A DNA stretch of 64,000 nucleotides from Symsagittifera roscoffensis (lineage: Eukaryota > Xenacoelomorpha > Acoela > Convolutidae): assembly GCF_963678635.1 (NCBI RefSeq), contig NC_087066.1:8275954-8339953 (forward strand). Direction: 5' to 3'. Below, one piece after another: positions 36,306 to 48,848 of the stretch. Every line of letters begins with the position of its first letter. Position 1 is the stretch's first letter. The notes beneath the pieces are model-generated. The model made no database searches. It was not told where the DNA came from and saw only the letters and a list, made by a program, of their open reading frames with translations. The position numbers and the translations under genes were made by a program.

Positions 36306-39300
36306 GATAAATTTTACTTAATACGCTATTTGCCTCAAGAACAGCTAATATGTTTACCCGGAAAACTGTTTTGCCTAACAAGAAGTCAACTGAAAGAGCA
36401 ATAAAAATTACTACATCGATCAGAAGTCATCAAAATCATTTACGAGTCAAAAAGTTTTGACATTTGACTTATTGATGTAACGCTGAACTTGTGGAACTAT
36501 GTTTTTTGTTGGAAAAAATAGTAAAGTAAGAATTATTTTTGCGGGTATTGCAGAAATATCAAACGTTCTTTTTCATCAGTTCAGAGAATTCTTAAAGCTT
36601 CTTGGTTTTTGCAATTTTCTTTTGAAAACCAAAAAAAAGTAGCTGTACACTGGCAGTCGCAATCAATCAGTTTATAGCTACGCTAAAACTCCCTTTGCAA
36701 AGCCGTAATTGTTTCGACTCTTTTAAGTAATTTTAGTTTTTGTTCTAATATAATAGTTTTGGGCAACAATATTTTCAAAGACTGTAAGCTTTGAAATTTT
36801 GAACCAGCCCCAAAGTCATTATCACATGATAACTGTTATTACTTTCAGTCCATAAGCTTGCGGCAATACAATTTGGATTGTGTTTCGTCCAATTTGAAGT
36901 AAATAGGGCACCATGCATGAATTACGCCCACACCGGAATCTAATGATAAGTGCATTATTAGAATTCCGGTAAAAATCAAATAAAAAAATATAATTATATA
37001 TATTTTTATATTTATACTTATATATATATATATATAAATAAATATAAACACATTTAAAATTGAACAAATTTTTAAATTAGTTTTTTTTTGCGTTTACTGC
37101 ACTGCAGATTTTAAATCTGCATTGCAATAAATCTGCAGTGCAGTACCATTAGCGTACAAAAACAGTACCATCGTTGTATTGAGGTACCATAAGCAGGCTG
37201 CTGTACGATCGCTACTACAGTATGTTCTTCGGTTCCATTTAATTTTATAGTTTTGTTAACATCAACCACTAATATAGACATTGGATACAAGAAGACTTAG
37301 TATACATCCTTGCAGTTAATCAAACCTAACCAATTTGATGTTAACTATTGAACGTTAACCAACATGTTTTAGTTTCATACAATAGTCCTCGTAGCCGATA
37401 AGACTAAATAATTTCAGAAAAACAAAAATTATTCAAAAATAACTGCTACTGGTTTTCTTCAATGAACGTTACTATTAAATAATGGTTTCACGTGTGCATC
37501 GAAGTTTTTTCACGAATGGTTTCACGAAGTTTTTTCTTGTAAGATTTAAGCGTTCTCAACGATTTTTCTGATTGTTGAATTAAATATATCGATCAATAGT
37601 TTTATAGGTTGCTTGCTTCTCCATTTGGTAGATGACTTTTGTTTTTGCTACCTTTGCATTTTGGATAACTATGCAAAATAAAAATTTTTGAAGATGCTTT
37701 GAAGTTAGATTGCAGTACTCCATGAAACTTTAAAAAAAGTTCGTTTCTTTATAGTCTTGAATTTACTTTGAGAATTGTATTTTCTAATGTTTTACAAAGT
37801 CATGAAAATCGATTTGGAAGGATTCATTAACAGTCTCATCGACCTTTACATCTTATGTCTTATAACTCGCTCTTAGTTGGTGTAGAGTTTCACGCCCTTC
37901 TCCATTATCCCTTTTGTCGTATAAACAACTATAATGATCTGATATTAATGTTTTCGGGTTTTTATAATACTTTGTTTAATTTGAGAGAAAAACATGCAAG
38001 CAGGCCTCGTTTTGCTGTTTTCTTGTATTTTTGGGTATGTTTCCTGGCAGTTGAAGAATATTTCCCAGTAAAAGCATTTTTTCTTCTAAACTCTGAATCG
38101 TTTTGCTCAGAAGCCTAGCATTCAAATCACCGCGAACAATATGACGAGTGTCATGTTTCAAAGTGAATGTCTCAAAATGGGCGGTTAAAATATCAAAAAG
38201 TCGGCTGTTGCCAGTAGTTGGTGGGATGTACACCGTGAAGAGCATGCGAATTCTCCTTTTTCAAAAATCTTATCACTCTTTGAATGTTATCCCAAATGTT
38301 ACCATGATGTCTTTATGATCGTTGTCCTGTTTGATATAAATACCAACTCCGATACTCGTTTCTTTCTACTGTTTTTCACATTGCAATTGTACTCAAAAGT
38401 ATTAGCACTGAAGTTTCTGCCCAGTAGATCGCAATGGATTTAGTTTTTGATTGATCAAACAATTCTAAAAGTTTTTTTTACGGTTTTTGCTAAGAATTAA
38501 CCAAAATAATTTTGAAAATAAAAAAAAATTACAAACCAAAACCAAGCTGATTAAATAAAAAAACGCAAAAAATTACTGCTGATTACTAGTCCCAGACACA
38601 TATTTTTATCCAGAAGAAATCCCAAACAATCGTGAAAGAAATGACAAAAATGATTATTCAGGAAAACAACTCTGGTTTTTAGACGTATGCTTTCGAATCA
38701 CAATGCCGTACAAAAACTGCTGGAAATCACAAACTTGCAGAGTTATTTTTTTTAGGTTTTAATAGTGAACATTATACAAGAGACATAGGTTCCATCATCA
38801 GAAAATTGGTTGCTCAAAAAATTACAAGCTCGATAAGTGGAATTTTTTAGAACACAACTATGTTTTTTGAATACAACGAAGTGAAAATTTTTTTAGAATA
38901 CAAATGTACAACTTTGTTTGATGGTTTGATTGGAGAAACAAAAAGTAAAATCATTACTTTGTTAAACAGTCATCACAAACGTCATTTAAACATATTACTT
39001 TTTGTCATTTTTACTATCTTTGACATTTTCATCTCTACTGAGTCCAATAAAAAACTCTCTAACAAATTGCGAACAATCAAAAAGACAGTTTTTTAGTTTT
39101 TCATTTTGACTAAGACGTTTTTGCTCTCGGTCGATATTTTTGAAGCCCATCCTTTAATCAGAAAAACGCTTTGTTGTTCTGCTTGGCGTTACCTTGGGGT
39201 TTTCATGGTAGAGCTGCAGTTTTTGCTAATTGAGAAAAGAATTTTCAATTTCTGTTTGATTTTCAAATTTTTATGAGCTTTCATTCTTTTAAATTTTTTT

Positions 39301-42300
39301 TGTCAACAGCTGCATTTTAAAATAAACGATATCCAATGCTTTTTTGTCTATTTGTAATAGTTTTTTTGATATGTGTTTTCAAGTTAGCTGTTAGCTTGCA
39401 GTACCACATGAAACTTCACAAAAGCTTCATATTCTTAATTTTCAAGAATTTTGTTTCAAAATGATCTTACAATAAATTTACAAATCCGTGGAAGTTGTTT
39501 TGGATGGGTTCACTAACAGTTTCAAGGAAAAGAGCATCAAAAATCTTATACCATGCGTACCTAGCATATTTAGCATACTTGTTTGAATTGGGAGAACAAC
39601 TTCCGAGCAGGTCTCGTTTTTGCTGTTTCTTTTATAGTTTTGACTAAGTTTTTAATTTGTAGAATAGTTCTCAGTAAAGGCGTTTTAATCAGTTTTTACT
39701 AATTTTGTTTCTATTGTGTTTGCTAAGAATTGTTTTGTTGTAATATTGAATTTTTTGACTGTTCTTTGCTTTCAAAATTAAAAAAACCGCTGAAAATCAT
39801 TCCCAGACTCATATATCTATCGAGAACAATTGGAAATTAATCTTGAAAGAAATACCGAAAACAATTGTTCAGAAAAAAATATGCTTTACAGACAGATGCT
39901 TGCAAATCACAGTATCGTTCAAAATCAACTTCAAACCACAAGCATGCTATTTTTTTATTTTTTGTTATTTTTTGCAGTTATTTTAAACAGTTATTTTAAA
40001 CAGTTATTTTTGTTTAGATTTTAGTATGAAAGAACAAAAAAAAGTAACATCAGTTCCAACATCAGACAATTGTTTGAGAAAGTGCAATTTTTCCAGAAAT
40101 AATTGAAAATTAACAGGCTTGCGAAGTAGAGTATCTTAAATTTAAAAAACCAAAAAAATCGAAGCACTGGATTGATTTGAGAACAAAGAATAAAATCATT
40201 GTTTATATCAAAAAACTTTTCGATTAACTGCATTTTTTCCAAGTGTTTTAGGGCGTTTTCGTAATTGACTACCAGTAAATATGTAGCAATTCCGTCTGAC
40301 TTCACTAACACAGAAACTATTACTCTTAACAATAGACAATAACATTTTTAGTGGCCTTATTTTTGATTCTTAAGGTAGCCGTTTCTAAGAAAAATAGATT
40401 TTTTTTCTGGCTGGATTTACAAACTTACTTTTCTTGCTGGGTTTTCGAAGCTGCTTTCGGCTGCGATACAATGTATTTTTTTCAGAGAACACGACGAACT
40501 TGCAAATCACACTCGGTAAAATGTGTCACGTTTTTATCTAGTCTTACTAAACTTCTGCTACAAAATTTTTTTGAGAAACGAGCAAAGTTTTTTTATTATG
40601 ACATCAGCCACTCTGCGAATTTTGAACGGCGGATTCAGTTTGATGGACGAATTAATATTCGTGTAATGGTTTTGAGCTCTCATTCTTTCAATAAAATCAA
40701 AATGACTTTCTTTTTAGTGCTGAACCCTTTCTTTCATTGATTTAATTTCCTTTTCGAGTGCATTGCTCCATTAATTTGCTCACGTTTTCATAGTTATTAG
40801 CTTTTCTCAATGAGAGTACGCTTTTGCTCCACAGTAGAATGCAACAGTAGATTAATGTCTATTTGAGACGAACAAAAATGAGCAACCTTGACATTACTTT
40901 GAAACAAAAAAGAACAAAGAAAAAATTGAAACAAAGTAATTTGGGATTGAACTCGAATAATTAAATTGCTCAAGCATATTAATCAAACGATATATTCATT
41001 TCAGGAAAATATGTTTTTTTTTAAAACAGGACAGTTTTTTATTCTGCTATTGCTTTTTTTGTGAAATTGTGTTCAAAATTATTCAGTTTTTATACTCAAC
41101 AGTTTTTAAGCGACAGGAATAAGTTCTTTAACTGTTTCAATTTGTCAAGATCAACCCAATGCGCAGCTCAAAATTTTTAAGATTGGGATCTTGAAAGTTT
41201 TTGATTCTTTTAAATTATTTTATATTCGACGTGCAGGTTTTTTGTTTGGAATTTCAAAAGTTTTCGTTGCCTTCACAAATTGAACAACCTTACACTTGTT
41301 AAAATAAGATGCAATTTTGGCGGGTTAAATTAAAATGTAAGCCAGTCTTCGAGTTTCTATCTTTGCAATTGATTCATAACTATTGGCCATATTTTAATTT
41401 TTCTTTTACCTACTTTATCCATCTAATGTTTGTCCCCCCACTACACAAGCACAGGTTGCACAATGTATTGACATATTAGTATCGAGTTTGCCATTACCGC
41501 GAGTAAATTTGGGAAGGTTTTATGTCGCAAGAATTTTAAATGGATTTTAATTGGTTCAATTTGTTCAAGTTGTAAAATTGTAACTACGCTTATTATCAGT
41601 GAAATTATTTTATGACATAATTCATTGCCATCAATTTTTCATCTATCAATCTTAAATAATTTCTGAAAGATTGCATTAGCTAGCCAAGCGTTATGGCTAT
41701 AATAACAATCTTGAAATGGCTAAGAAAACTACTAAAACATGATTTTCAACTCAAACTGTCGATGTTTTTGCTCGAATATAATTTCCTTAAAACTATTAGT
41801 TCGAACGCTGAAATTGAATTGAAAAACTTCTCCAAGCATCTCCTTTAGTCATCGTTGTCGCGTGTTCAGCTTAAAGTCTCCGAGTGTCAGAGCATCCTTT
41901 TGTTGGTGCAGATTGTCCAACAGATCTAAATAGCCAAATTACAAAAATTTTAGTTCCACAATTCATTTGCAAACGCTACTTTCCGAGGCCGAGGTGGCTC
42001 AAGAACAGCAATTTTGCATTTTTTGTCATATCTTGAAAAATCTTGAAGAATTTTTTTTTGAAAACCTGGCAAGATATCGTGTCAAAAAATTTGAAGATCG
42101 GTAAAAACAAAGATTGCAAATAATCTTGAAGATATAACAAGTTTTTTTAAATCTGGGGTTGCTAGCGCTTCAAAAACAAAAATTGAAATATGTAAATTCT
42201 ATGATTTGCTAATTATGAACAATAAAATGAAAATAATCTGAGGAAAAATTGCATCTAAAAATAGTGAAAAAGAAATATGTATATTTTAGTTTTTATGGTC

Positions 42301-43143
42301 TAAAATGCCAACAATATAATCAATACTATAGTTTCCTCGGACAACAAAATGAAATAAAAAACAGTTTAAATTTTAAATAAAATCCTTTAAACTTGTTATT
42401 TTTATTCTTTATTTTCGGTTTGGAACGTCCAACTATTTGCAAAAATTTTTGCACTTACAAAATTAGTAATGCAGACAATTCGAAAAACGAGTGCACGGCC
42501 AACTTGGCTTCGAAATCTAAATTTTCTCAAATTGCAAAATGACGATTCTAATCTAAGTCCCTCCTCCTTTCAACGTAGGTTTTTTTTGGTCAATTGTATT
42601 CATAATAAAGATCAAAAACTCCATTTATGTAAGTTTTTGGCCGAAATAATTGAATTTTTGGCACGCATTACCGCCCAAAAAGCCTACCCAGATACATAAA
42701 CACATAAATATGAAAGTTACTTTTATTTAGATATAAGCATGAAGTAAAAAAAAAGATACATCAACGCCACCATCAGACAGTTTTTTGAGAAGTCGCAACC
42801 TTTCTCGGAGTTTTTTTTAGGTGATAACTTAAAAATTTTATACACTGGTTTGATTTGAGAACTAGGAGTAAAAACGATATTTTTTAAATTTTTTCAAAAA
42901 TACCACTTACTTCGTATCGCTTTTGAGTCAATTATATTGCCTTTAACATTTTCATTTCTATTGATTTCAACAAATAATTCTTTTATAAGATGCGAACAAA
43001 CAAAAAGCCAACAATGCCCACCTACCCAATTAAATGAGTTCACACTTTTTAGATTTGAAACGCTGACCATGGCGTTCCTTGCTCTTGGTCGATACTTTGT
43101 TGCTTCGGAATTACCCCTCTCTCTTTTGCTCATTTTTTCAAAG

Positions 43144-43201
43144 TATTAGTTTTACTCACTGATACCAAGCTGCAGCGAGGTATCAGTGAGTAAAACTAAT
43201 A
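43144..43201. repeat. Perfect hairpin at an orientation switch
   Basis: TATTAGTTTTACTCACTGAT-ACC (43144-43166) is the exact reverse complement of 43179-43201, with a 12 bp loop AAGCTGCAGCGA. Immediately to its right (to ~43450) the sequence resembles left-arm 22536-22760 in the same orientation, that is, inverted with respect to the neighbouring right arm. Confidence 0.85.
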
Positions 43202-43450
43202 ACTATGAAAAAATTAGCAAAATTATGAGTTCTGCACTTGAAATGGAAAATAAACCATGGAAAGAACGGCTGAAACACTTAGAAGAAAGTCAATTTAATT
43301 TCATGCGAATTTAAAATCCCAAAAACGTTACACGAGTATAACTTCGCTCATCAAACTACATTTTCCATTTGCGCAGAATGACTAATTCATGATTATAAAG
43401 AAATTCAAACAAAATTCACGATTAAAAAGAAGATCTATCAGGAGAAAGAC
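43190..43450 (+). repeat. Inverted partial copy of arm sequence
   Basis: Matches 22536-22760 of the left arm in direct orientation (CTAATAACTATGAAAA then AAAGAAAG, AGAAGAAAGTCA.TTT), at clearly lower identity than the main arms. Confidence 0.6.
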
Positions 43451-43484
43451 TCAATGTAACGCGAAACAAAAAGTATAATACCAC

Positions 43485-45185
43485 AGTAGAATAAAGTCCA
43501 TTTGAGACGAACAGAAATCAGCGACCATGGCATCTTTTTTGGAAAAAAAATAAACCAAAATGGTTTAGGATTGAACTAATTAAATTGCTCAGGTATATCA
43601 AATCAAATGATAAATTCAGTTCAGGAATTCATTTTATCTGAAACATAAAATTTTTTTGTTCTGGTACTGCTTTTATTTTTTTAAATTTTTGCTTAAAGTG
43701 ATAGAGCTTTGATACAGTTTTTTAAACGACCGCAATAAGCTTTTGAAACGTTTCATTTCATCAAGGTCAACCGACTGCTAAGTTCAAAGTTTTTAAGATT
43801 GGGATCTTGAAACTTTTTGATTCTTTTAAAATAATTTATATTCGACTTGCAGGTGTTTTGTTTGAAATTTCAAAAGTTTTCGTTGCCTTCATAAATTGAA
43901 CAACATTGCACTCGTTGAAATAACATGCAATTTGGGCGTGTTAAATTAAAATGTAAGCCAGTCTTCGAGTTTCTATCTTTGCAATTGATTCATAACTATT
44001 GGCCACATTTTAAGTTTTCTTTTACCTATTTTATCCATCTAATGTTTGTCCCCCCACTACACAAGCACAGGTTGCACAATGTATTGACATATTAGTATCG
44101 AGTTTACTATTACCGCGAGTAAAACTGGGAAGGTTTTAAGCCGCAAGAATTTTAAATGGATTTTAATTGGTTCGGTTTTTTCACGTTTAAGTTCTTACAC
44201 TGTCGTATCGTAATTACATTGATTCTCAGTGAAACTGTTGTACGACATATAACTCATTGCAATCAATTTTTCGTCTAACTCAAGTGCGGATGTGTTAGCA
44301 TCTTAATATTTTCTGAAAGATTGCATTAGCTAGCGAAGCGTTATGGTTATAGTGACAATCTTCAAAGGTTAGGAAAATTACTACAAACGTATGTAAGTGA
44401 ATTATGATTTGGTTTTCAACTCAAACTATAGATGTCTTTGCTTGAATATAATTTCCTTAAAACTTTTATTTAGAATGTTGAAATTTAACTGAAAAACTTC
44501 TCCAAGCATCTACTTTAGCCATCGTTGTCGTGTGTTCAGCTTAGAGTCTCCGAGTGTCAGCGTGTCCTTTTGTTTGTGTTGTTTGTCCGACAGATCTAAA
44601 ATGCCAGATCAAAAAATTTTATTTCAACAATTTATTCGCAAAGGTGGCTCAAGAACAGCAATTTTGCATTTTTTGTCAAATCTTGAAAAGTCTTGAAGGA
44701 TTTTTTTGAAAACCTGGCAAGATATCGTGTTTTGTTTTTTATTAAAGTTATTTTTAAATAAAATCCATTTAACATGTTTTTTTATTCTTTATTTTCGGTT
44801 TGCAACGTGCTAAAACTTGCAAAAATTTTTGCACTTGAAAAATTAGTAATATAGACACTTCGAAAAACAAGTGCACGGCCAACTTGGCTTCGAAATCTAA
44901 TTTTTCTCAAATTGCAAAATGACGTTCTAATCTAAGTCCCTCTTCGGGTCAATTACGTAGGTTCTTTTTGGTCAATTACTTTTATAATAGAAATCGAAAA
45001 AACCATTTATGGAAGATTTTGGCCATAGTTTATGAAAGATTTTGTTCTAAATTTTCAGCACGTATTAGCCCCCGAAATGGGTATGTACACACGTAAATAC
45101 ACGCCCAGATACATAATCACATAAATATGAAAATATTCCTCTCTATAAACATTCTTAAAAAGTTAGGTCAAAAATGCCAGCCAAT
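43485..45185 (-). repeat. Outer partial copy of the right arm
   Basis: In the same orientation as right-arm 40838 onward. It shares the CAGTAGAATAAAGTCCATTTG start, the GTTTGTCCCCCCACTACACA block (44045, and 41430 in the arm), the TTGAAAACCTGGCAAGATATC segment and the TGCACTTGAAAAATTAGTAAT segment. It ends in AAGTTAGGTCAAAAATGCCA, which is also present in the left arm at 21170-21190. It contains the ~590 bp block that the left arm lacks. Confidence 0.75.
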
Positions 45186-46550
45186 TTTAAGCATTTTTCA
45201 GAAGGCTTTGATAAAAAAACTGTAATTTTTCAACACGCGCTGCCTTTCACATGGAAAACATACATACACAAAAACAAATATTCATAAATACCTACAAACT
45301 TTGTACCCTTTCAATTTTCACCTCACCCCTACCCCTATTTCTTTTCAATTAGATAACAAAGTGTTATAGTATCTAAATTAGTTCATGCTTCGATTCCAGT
45401 TCCATTTCTAGTTGTGCTATTTAATTCATTTATCTGTCTGGCGCTAACTAGTATTTAACCTTCGGAGTTTGTCTGTCACCTTCGGTTGACCGCTAATTTA
45501 TTGTCTCCGACTAACTTTCTAACACACGGTTACTTATCTCACTGGATTAATTCAAACTATCGAAACCGTATTTTCACAAAAGCAACAAAACTGAATAACA
45601 TAAAATGAGTAACGAAAATCAAAATTGCAAAGAAAAAAAGGGAAATTGGATAGCATATAACGAACTTTAGTTTCAGAGGTGCAAGCAACTTAAAATTTAA
45701 TGCTTTTTTAATTGAAAACAATATATTTTTTCTCTAATTGATTAAAATTTATTGTTTTTCACTTTTATAGACACTGACAGTGAAATCAAATATAACAGAT
45801 TTTTATCCATGGAACGCTATTGCGACGCTAAAATATTGCGACCAACTTCATTTGTTTTCAGACCGTTTCACCCAAAATTGGATAATTTCCGACCATCAAG
45901 ATTAAACTGTGTTATTTTCAAGCTTTGAATATCGAGGAGATTTGTCCGTGACCAGCGAGACCCTTGTGAGCTCATAGATTCCATGTCCGCGAGAAAAGTA
46001 AATTCAAAAAAATGAGTTTGAAAGAGTGCATTGAAGATTTAGAAGATGATGTCGACTCAATTTCTAAGAATTCAAAAAAAACAACAAATTGATTTGAAAT
46101 AATTTTTGGGTTGATATTTGACCACTTTGCCTATCTTTATACTTAATAGCGGAAGAGTGATACGGTTTAATCAGCTCCTAGATAATCTTCTGTTCGGTTA
46201 ACAACAAGAAAGGAAACATCGGTTATCGAGAAACAAAAAATATCGTTCAAACTTGGGGATGTAAGGTTTTTCCATGCTAGGAATTGTTTGGATGGAGCAG
46301 CAACTCTTCCACGCCTAAGGAGGGTGCAGCAGTAGTCTGGGAGGAGCAAGATTTTTCTCCTAGTCTTTATAGCTAGCTCAATTAAAAAAATTTTTCCCAA
46401 ATGAAAAAACATTTAGAATTGCCAAAGCTTGAAGCCGTTTTCAGAATAGCAACCCCTGGACAAAACCTGGAACAAAAATAGGAAAAAGAGGGCCCGATGA
46501 AATCACAGATATTTTTAAAACCATGACGCGGTATATATCTGGCTGTGATA
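45186..46550. other. No feature recognised
   Basis: AT-rich sequence beyond the last partial arm copy. A coding-like patch near 46190-46390 (frames in both directions, with GC-richer words) has no start or known motif; it may be a transposon fragment. Confidence 0.4.
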
Positions 46551-47130
46551 AATTTTAATACCTACATTAGACTTGGCACAAAAACATTTGGTCAATTCGA
46601 AAGAATAATCGCAAAAGTACAGCAAGAAGCATGACAAAAAGGATAAAAAAAGTTCAAGAAAGGACAAAGAAAGAAAAAGTTTATGAAGTATTTCATTCAT
46701 AGCATGGAAAAAAAATCCAGTTTAATCTTGACAAAGAAAAATTAAGTGCGAAGAGAGATTTGCTCTTCCAAGTCTAGCAAAACTCTGGCTATTCAAATCT
46801 ACAAATCAAATTTTTTTCAATGTCAAAAACGTTGTCTTAGTGGAAATTTTAATACCTGCGTTAGACTTGGCACAAAAACAACTAGGTCATTTTGAAAGAA
46901 TAATAGCAAAAGTACAGCAAGAAGCATGACAAAAAGGATGAAAAAGTTCAAGAAAGGACAAAAAAAAGTTTATGAAGTATTTCATTCATAGCATGGAAAA
47001 AATCCAGTTTAATCTTGACAAAGAAAAATTAAGTGCGAAGAGAGATTTGCTCTTCCAAGTCTAACAAAACTATGACTATTCAAATCTACAAACCAAATTT
47101 TTTTCAATGTCAAAAATGTTGTCACAGTAA
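46551..47130 (+). repeat. Tandem duplication, ~294 bp unit
   Basis: AATTTTAATACCTACATTAG at 46551 and AATTTTAATACCTGCGTTAG at 46845 open two consecutive copies. Both contain AGTACAGCAAGAAGCATGAC and AAATTAAGTGCGAAGAGAGA and end near TTTTTTTCAATGTCAAAAA. Differences are substitutions and A-run length changes. No coding content is evident. Confidence 0.88.
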
Positions 47131-47880
47131 AAATTGTTTGAAAGACTTGGCTGATGGACTTTTTTATTGTACTCAATAAAAAATCATCGATTGTTAGCTA
47201 CTCAATCTTAGGACTGTTGCCAGCCTTTTTTAACCCTACAATGTTTCAAGGTTTGTCAATACAATTTGATGCCGATAACCGGAAATCCGATATAACCACT
47301 TCAGAAAAACGGAAGATAATTGAATGTTGTGATCCTGAAAAGATGCTACTATCACTTCTTTCACTCTCAAGAAGCTAAACCATCTTTTACTGAACGTGAT
47401 GTGCCGCGAGAAAACATGTAAAAACAATAGAAGAGATGGAGCCTCAAAAAATTATTCAAAATCGACAAAATCTGGGCCTGTTAGTTGAAGGAAAGCTTCC
47501 AATTCCACCAGAAAAACTTTTTTGTGTAAAAATTTTCTATTAGCAATAATTATAAGTGAGTCTTTTTTTGGTTACGTTCAGTGTTACAAAAGAAGTAGGT
47601 TCAAAAGAATTGATTGACTGCATTCATTATTGAAAAACAATTAAAAATGATCAAAACAATTGTATATCGAGAACCAGTTTTATAAGACTTGTAAAAATAC
47701 TGCTATCTGGCTTCCCACTCAAAACAAATTAACGATCACTACCCTTTTCAGGTTTTTTATATTGGTTTTTGCTGCATGCCCTTACTTGAACGTTTTTGTA
47801 CAACATTCTCTTCAAAAATGCTTCATCACTTTCTTCGAGTCAGTGTTTGATAGCAGCGGAGAAAGGAATAAAATAAATAT
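47131..47880. other. No feature recognised
   Basis: Left flank of the BEL element. A 74-codon ATG frame at 47154-47378 (hydrophobic first third, polar remainder) has no recognisable motif and no repeat partner, and I do not call it. Confidence 0.4.
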
Positions 47881-47927
47881 TGTTGCAATGCAAAACAAGA
47901 GTATAGAATAAAACAAGTATAGATGCA

Positions 47928-47935
47928 TATAAAAT
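47928..47935 (+). promoter_or_regulatory. TATA box in BEL 5' LTR
   Basis: TATAAAAT, preceded by GATGCA and conserved at 57259-57266 in the 3' LTR. It is 47 bp from the LTR start, a normal place for a retroelement Pol II promoter, and only 9 bp before the Pol III-type A box. Confidence 0.5.
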
Positions 47936-47937
47936 AA

Positions 47938-48020
47938 GCACAGTTGGCCGAGTGGCCTAAGCTAACGCCGATTATATAGGTTAACAGTTGACGTAAGTTC
48001 GAGTCCCCCACCTGCCCATG
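47938..48020 (+). promoter_or_regulatory. tRNA-like block with A and B boxes (5' LTR)
   Basis: GCACAGTTGGCCGAGTGGCC opens a tRNA-Ser/Leu-like sequence. TGGCCGAGTGG (47945-47955) fits the A-box consensus TRGYNNARNGG at every position. AGTTCGAGTCC (47996-48006) fits the B box GGTTCGANTCC except at the first base. The acceptor and T stems do not pair properly, so it is not a functional tRNA gene; it is a tRNA-derived internal promoter or mimic carried in the LTR. Confidence 0.7.
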
Positions 48021-48331
48021 TATTAATATACTAAAAACGGGGGTTACATCCTATTTTAACTGTTTTTTGGTTCTATTTCGGTTCAGCCTTGATTAAGGTT
48101 GACCGCCAAAAAGAGCAATTTGTCTCAAGGACATTACCGACCGGTTCTTGTGGCTAGCTTGCGCCGATTTGTACCAAAAACTGACAGATGCTAAAAATGT
48201 TGTATGATGTCCTGATCAATAGAAAAATACCGAAATTTATCTATTGCCTGAGTTATTTACCGATAAATATCTCTTATTAATTTACGAATTTGGATGCAAT
48301 TATTTTCGTTTGGAGATTAGCGAGCACATTT

Positions 48332-48349
48332 TGGCGCCCCACAAGGGAC
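48332..48349 (+). promoter_or_regulatory. Primer-binding site
   Basis: TGGCGCCCCACAAGGGAC begins five bases beyond the 5' LTR end. TGG at the start pairs with the CCA end of a tRNA and TGGCGCC is a usual retroelement primer site start. I did not assign the tRNA. Parts of the sequence recur just downstream (CACAAGGGAC at ~48395 and CACGAAGTC at ~48428). Confidence 0.7.
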
Positions 48350-48719
48350 ACGAAGTCCGAAGTTATTCAAGAAACCTACACACGACAAAGTAGACACAAG
48401 GGACCGTTACTCTATTAACGAGGGGAGTCACGAAGTCGGTCTCCAGCAACACAAGAGATACGATTAATATTCGAGTCAAATAGCAGAGAACTCAGTGAAC
48501 AGGCAGGGGATAAAATTGACTGCGTTTGATGGCATCCCGGTGATTTTATTTGACGAAGGTAAACGAATACGAACATCTTCCCAGAATTCTCTGTCAGCGA
48601 CCATAGGGAAATTCCATTCCCTGCCCCCCACAATACAAAGTGTTCAAATTTCATAAACAGACGAGTGAGGAGAGCGTTGTTCGATTCCAGTCGATAGCAA
48701 TCACGAACGATATTATATA

Positions 48720-48848
48720 ATGGCGATGACAGCTAAGCTGCTCAATTCCTCGCCCAACTTCAATGCAGCTATTGTTCACAAGAAAAGCGACTACCGCAGT
48801 CTGAGCTTTGAAACTGAGGCCTATATACAGTTATCTGGAATTGCTTGA
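48720..48848 (+). CDS. Short leader ORF (42 codons)
   Basis: First reasonable ATG frame in the BEL leader (MAMTAKLLNSSPNFNAAIVH onward), ending TGA at 48846-48848. It has no recognisable motif and overlaps the start of the 40 bp repeats. It may be an upstream ORF or chance. Confidence 0.15.
   Translation: MAMTAKLLNSSPNFNAAIVHKKSDYRSLSFETEAYIQLSGIA

Larger units (their letters stand above)
33701..43102 (-). repeat. Giant inverted repeat, right arm (~9.4 kb)
   Basis: Reverse complement of the left arm, starting two bases after the 200-N gap. It is longer because of a ~590 bp block at about 41425-42015. It lacks one of two adjacent ~180 bp modules kept in the left arm at 21.0-21.4 kb. Because the arm starts at a gap, the true inner boundary on this side is unknown. 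Confidence 0.93.
47881..48326 (+). repeat. BEL 5' LTR (446 bp)
   Basis: Starts TGTTGCAATGCAAAACAAG and ends GATTAGCGAGCA. The first ~285 bp align well with the 3' LTR apart from indels near the start and in the tRNA-like block. The last ~160 bp differ strongly, including extra sequence around GACAGATGCTAAAAATG. Directly following is CATTTTGGCGCCCC with the primer site. Confidence 0.9.

Noticed and set aside
47938-48020. Functional tRNA-Ser or tRNA-Leu gene
   Set aside because: Good A and B boxes but the acceptor and T stems do not pair, and the block is duplicated only because it is part of the LTR.
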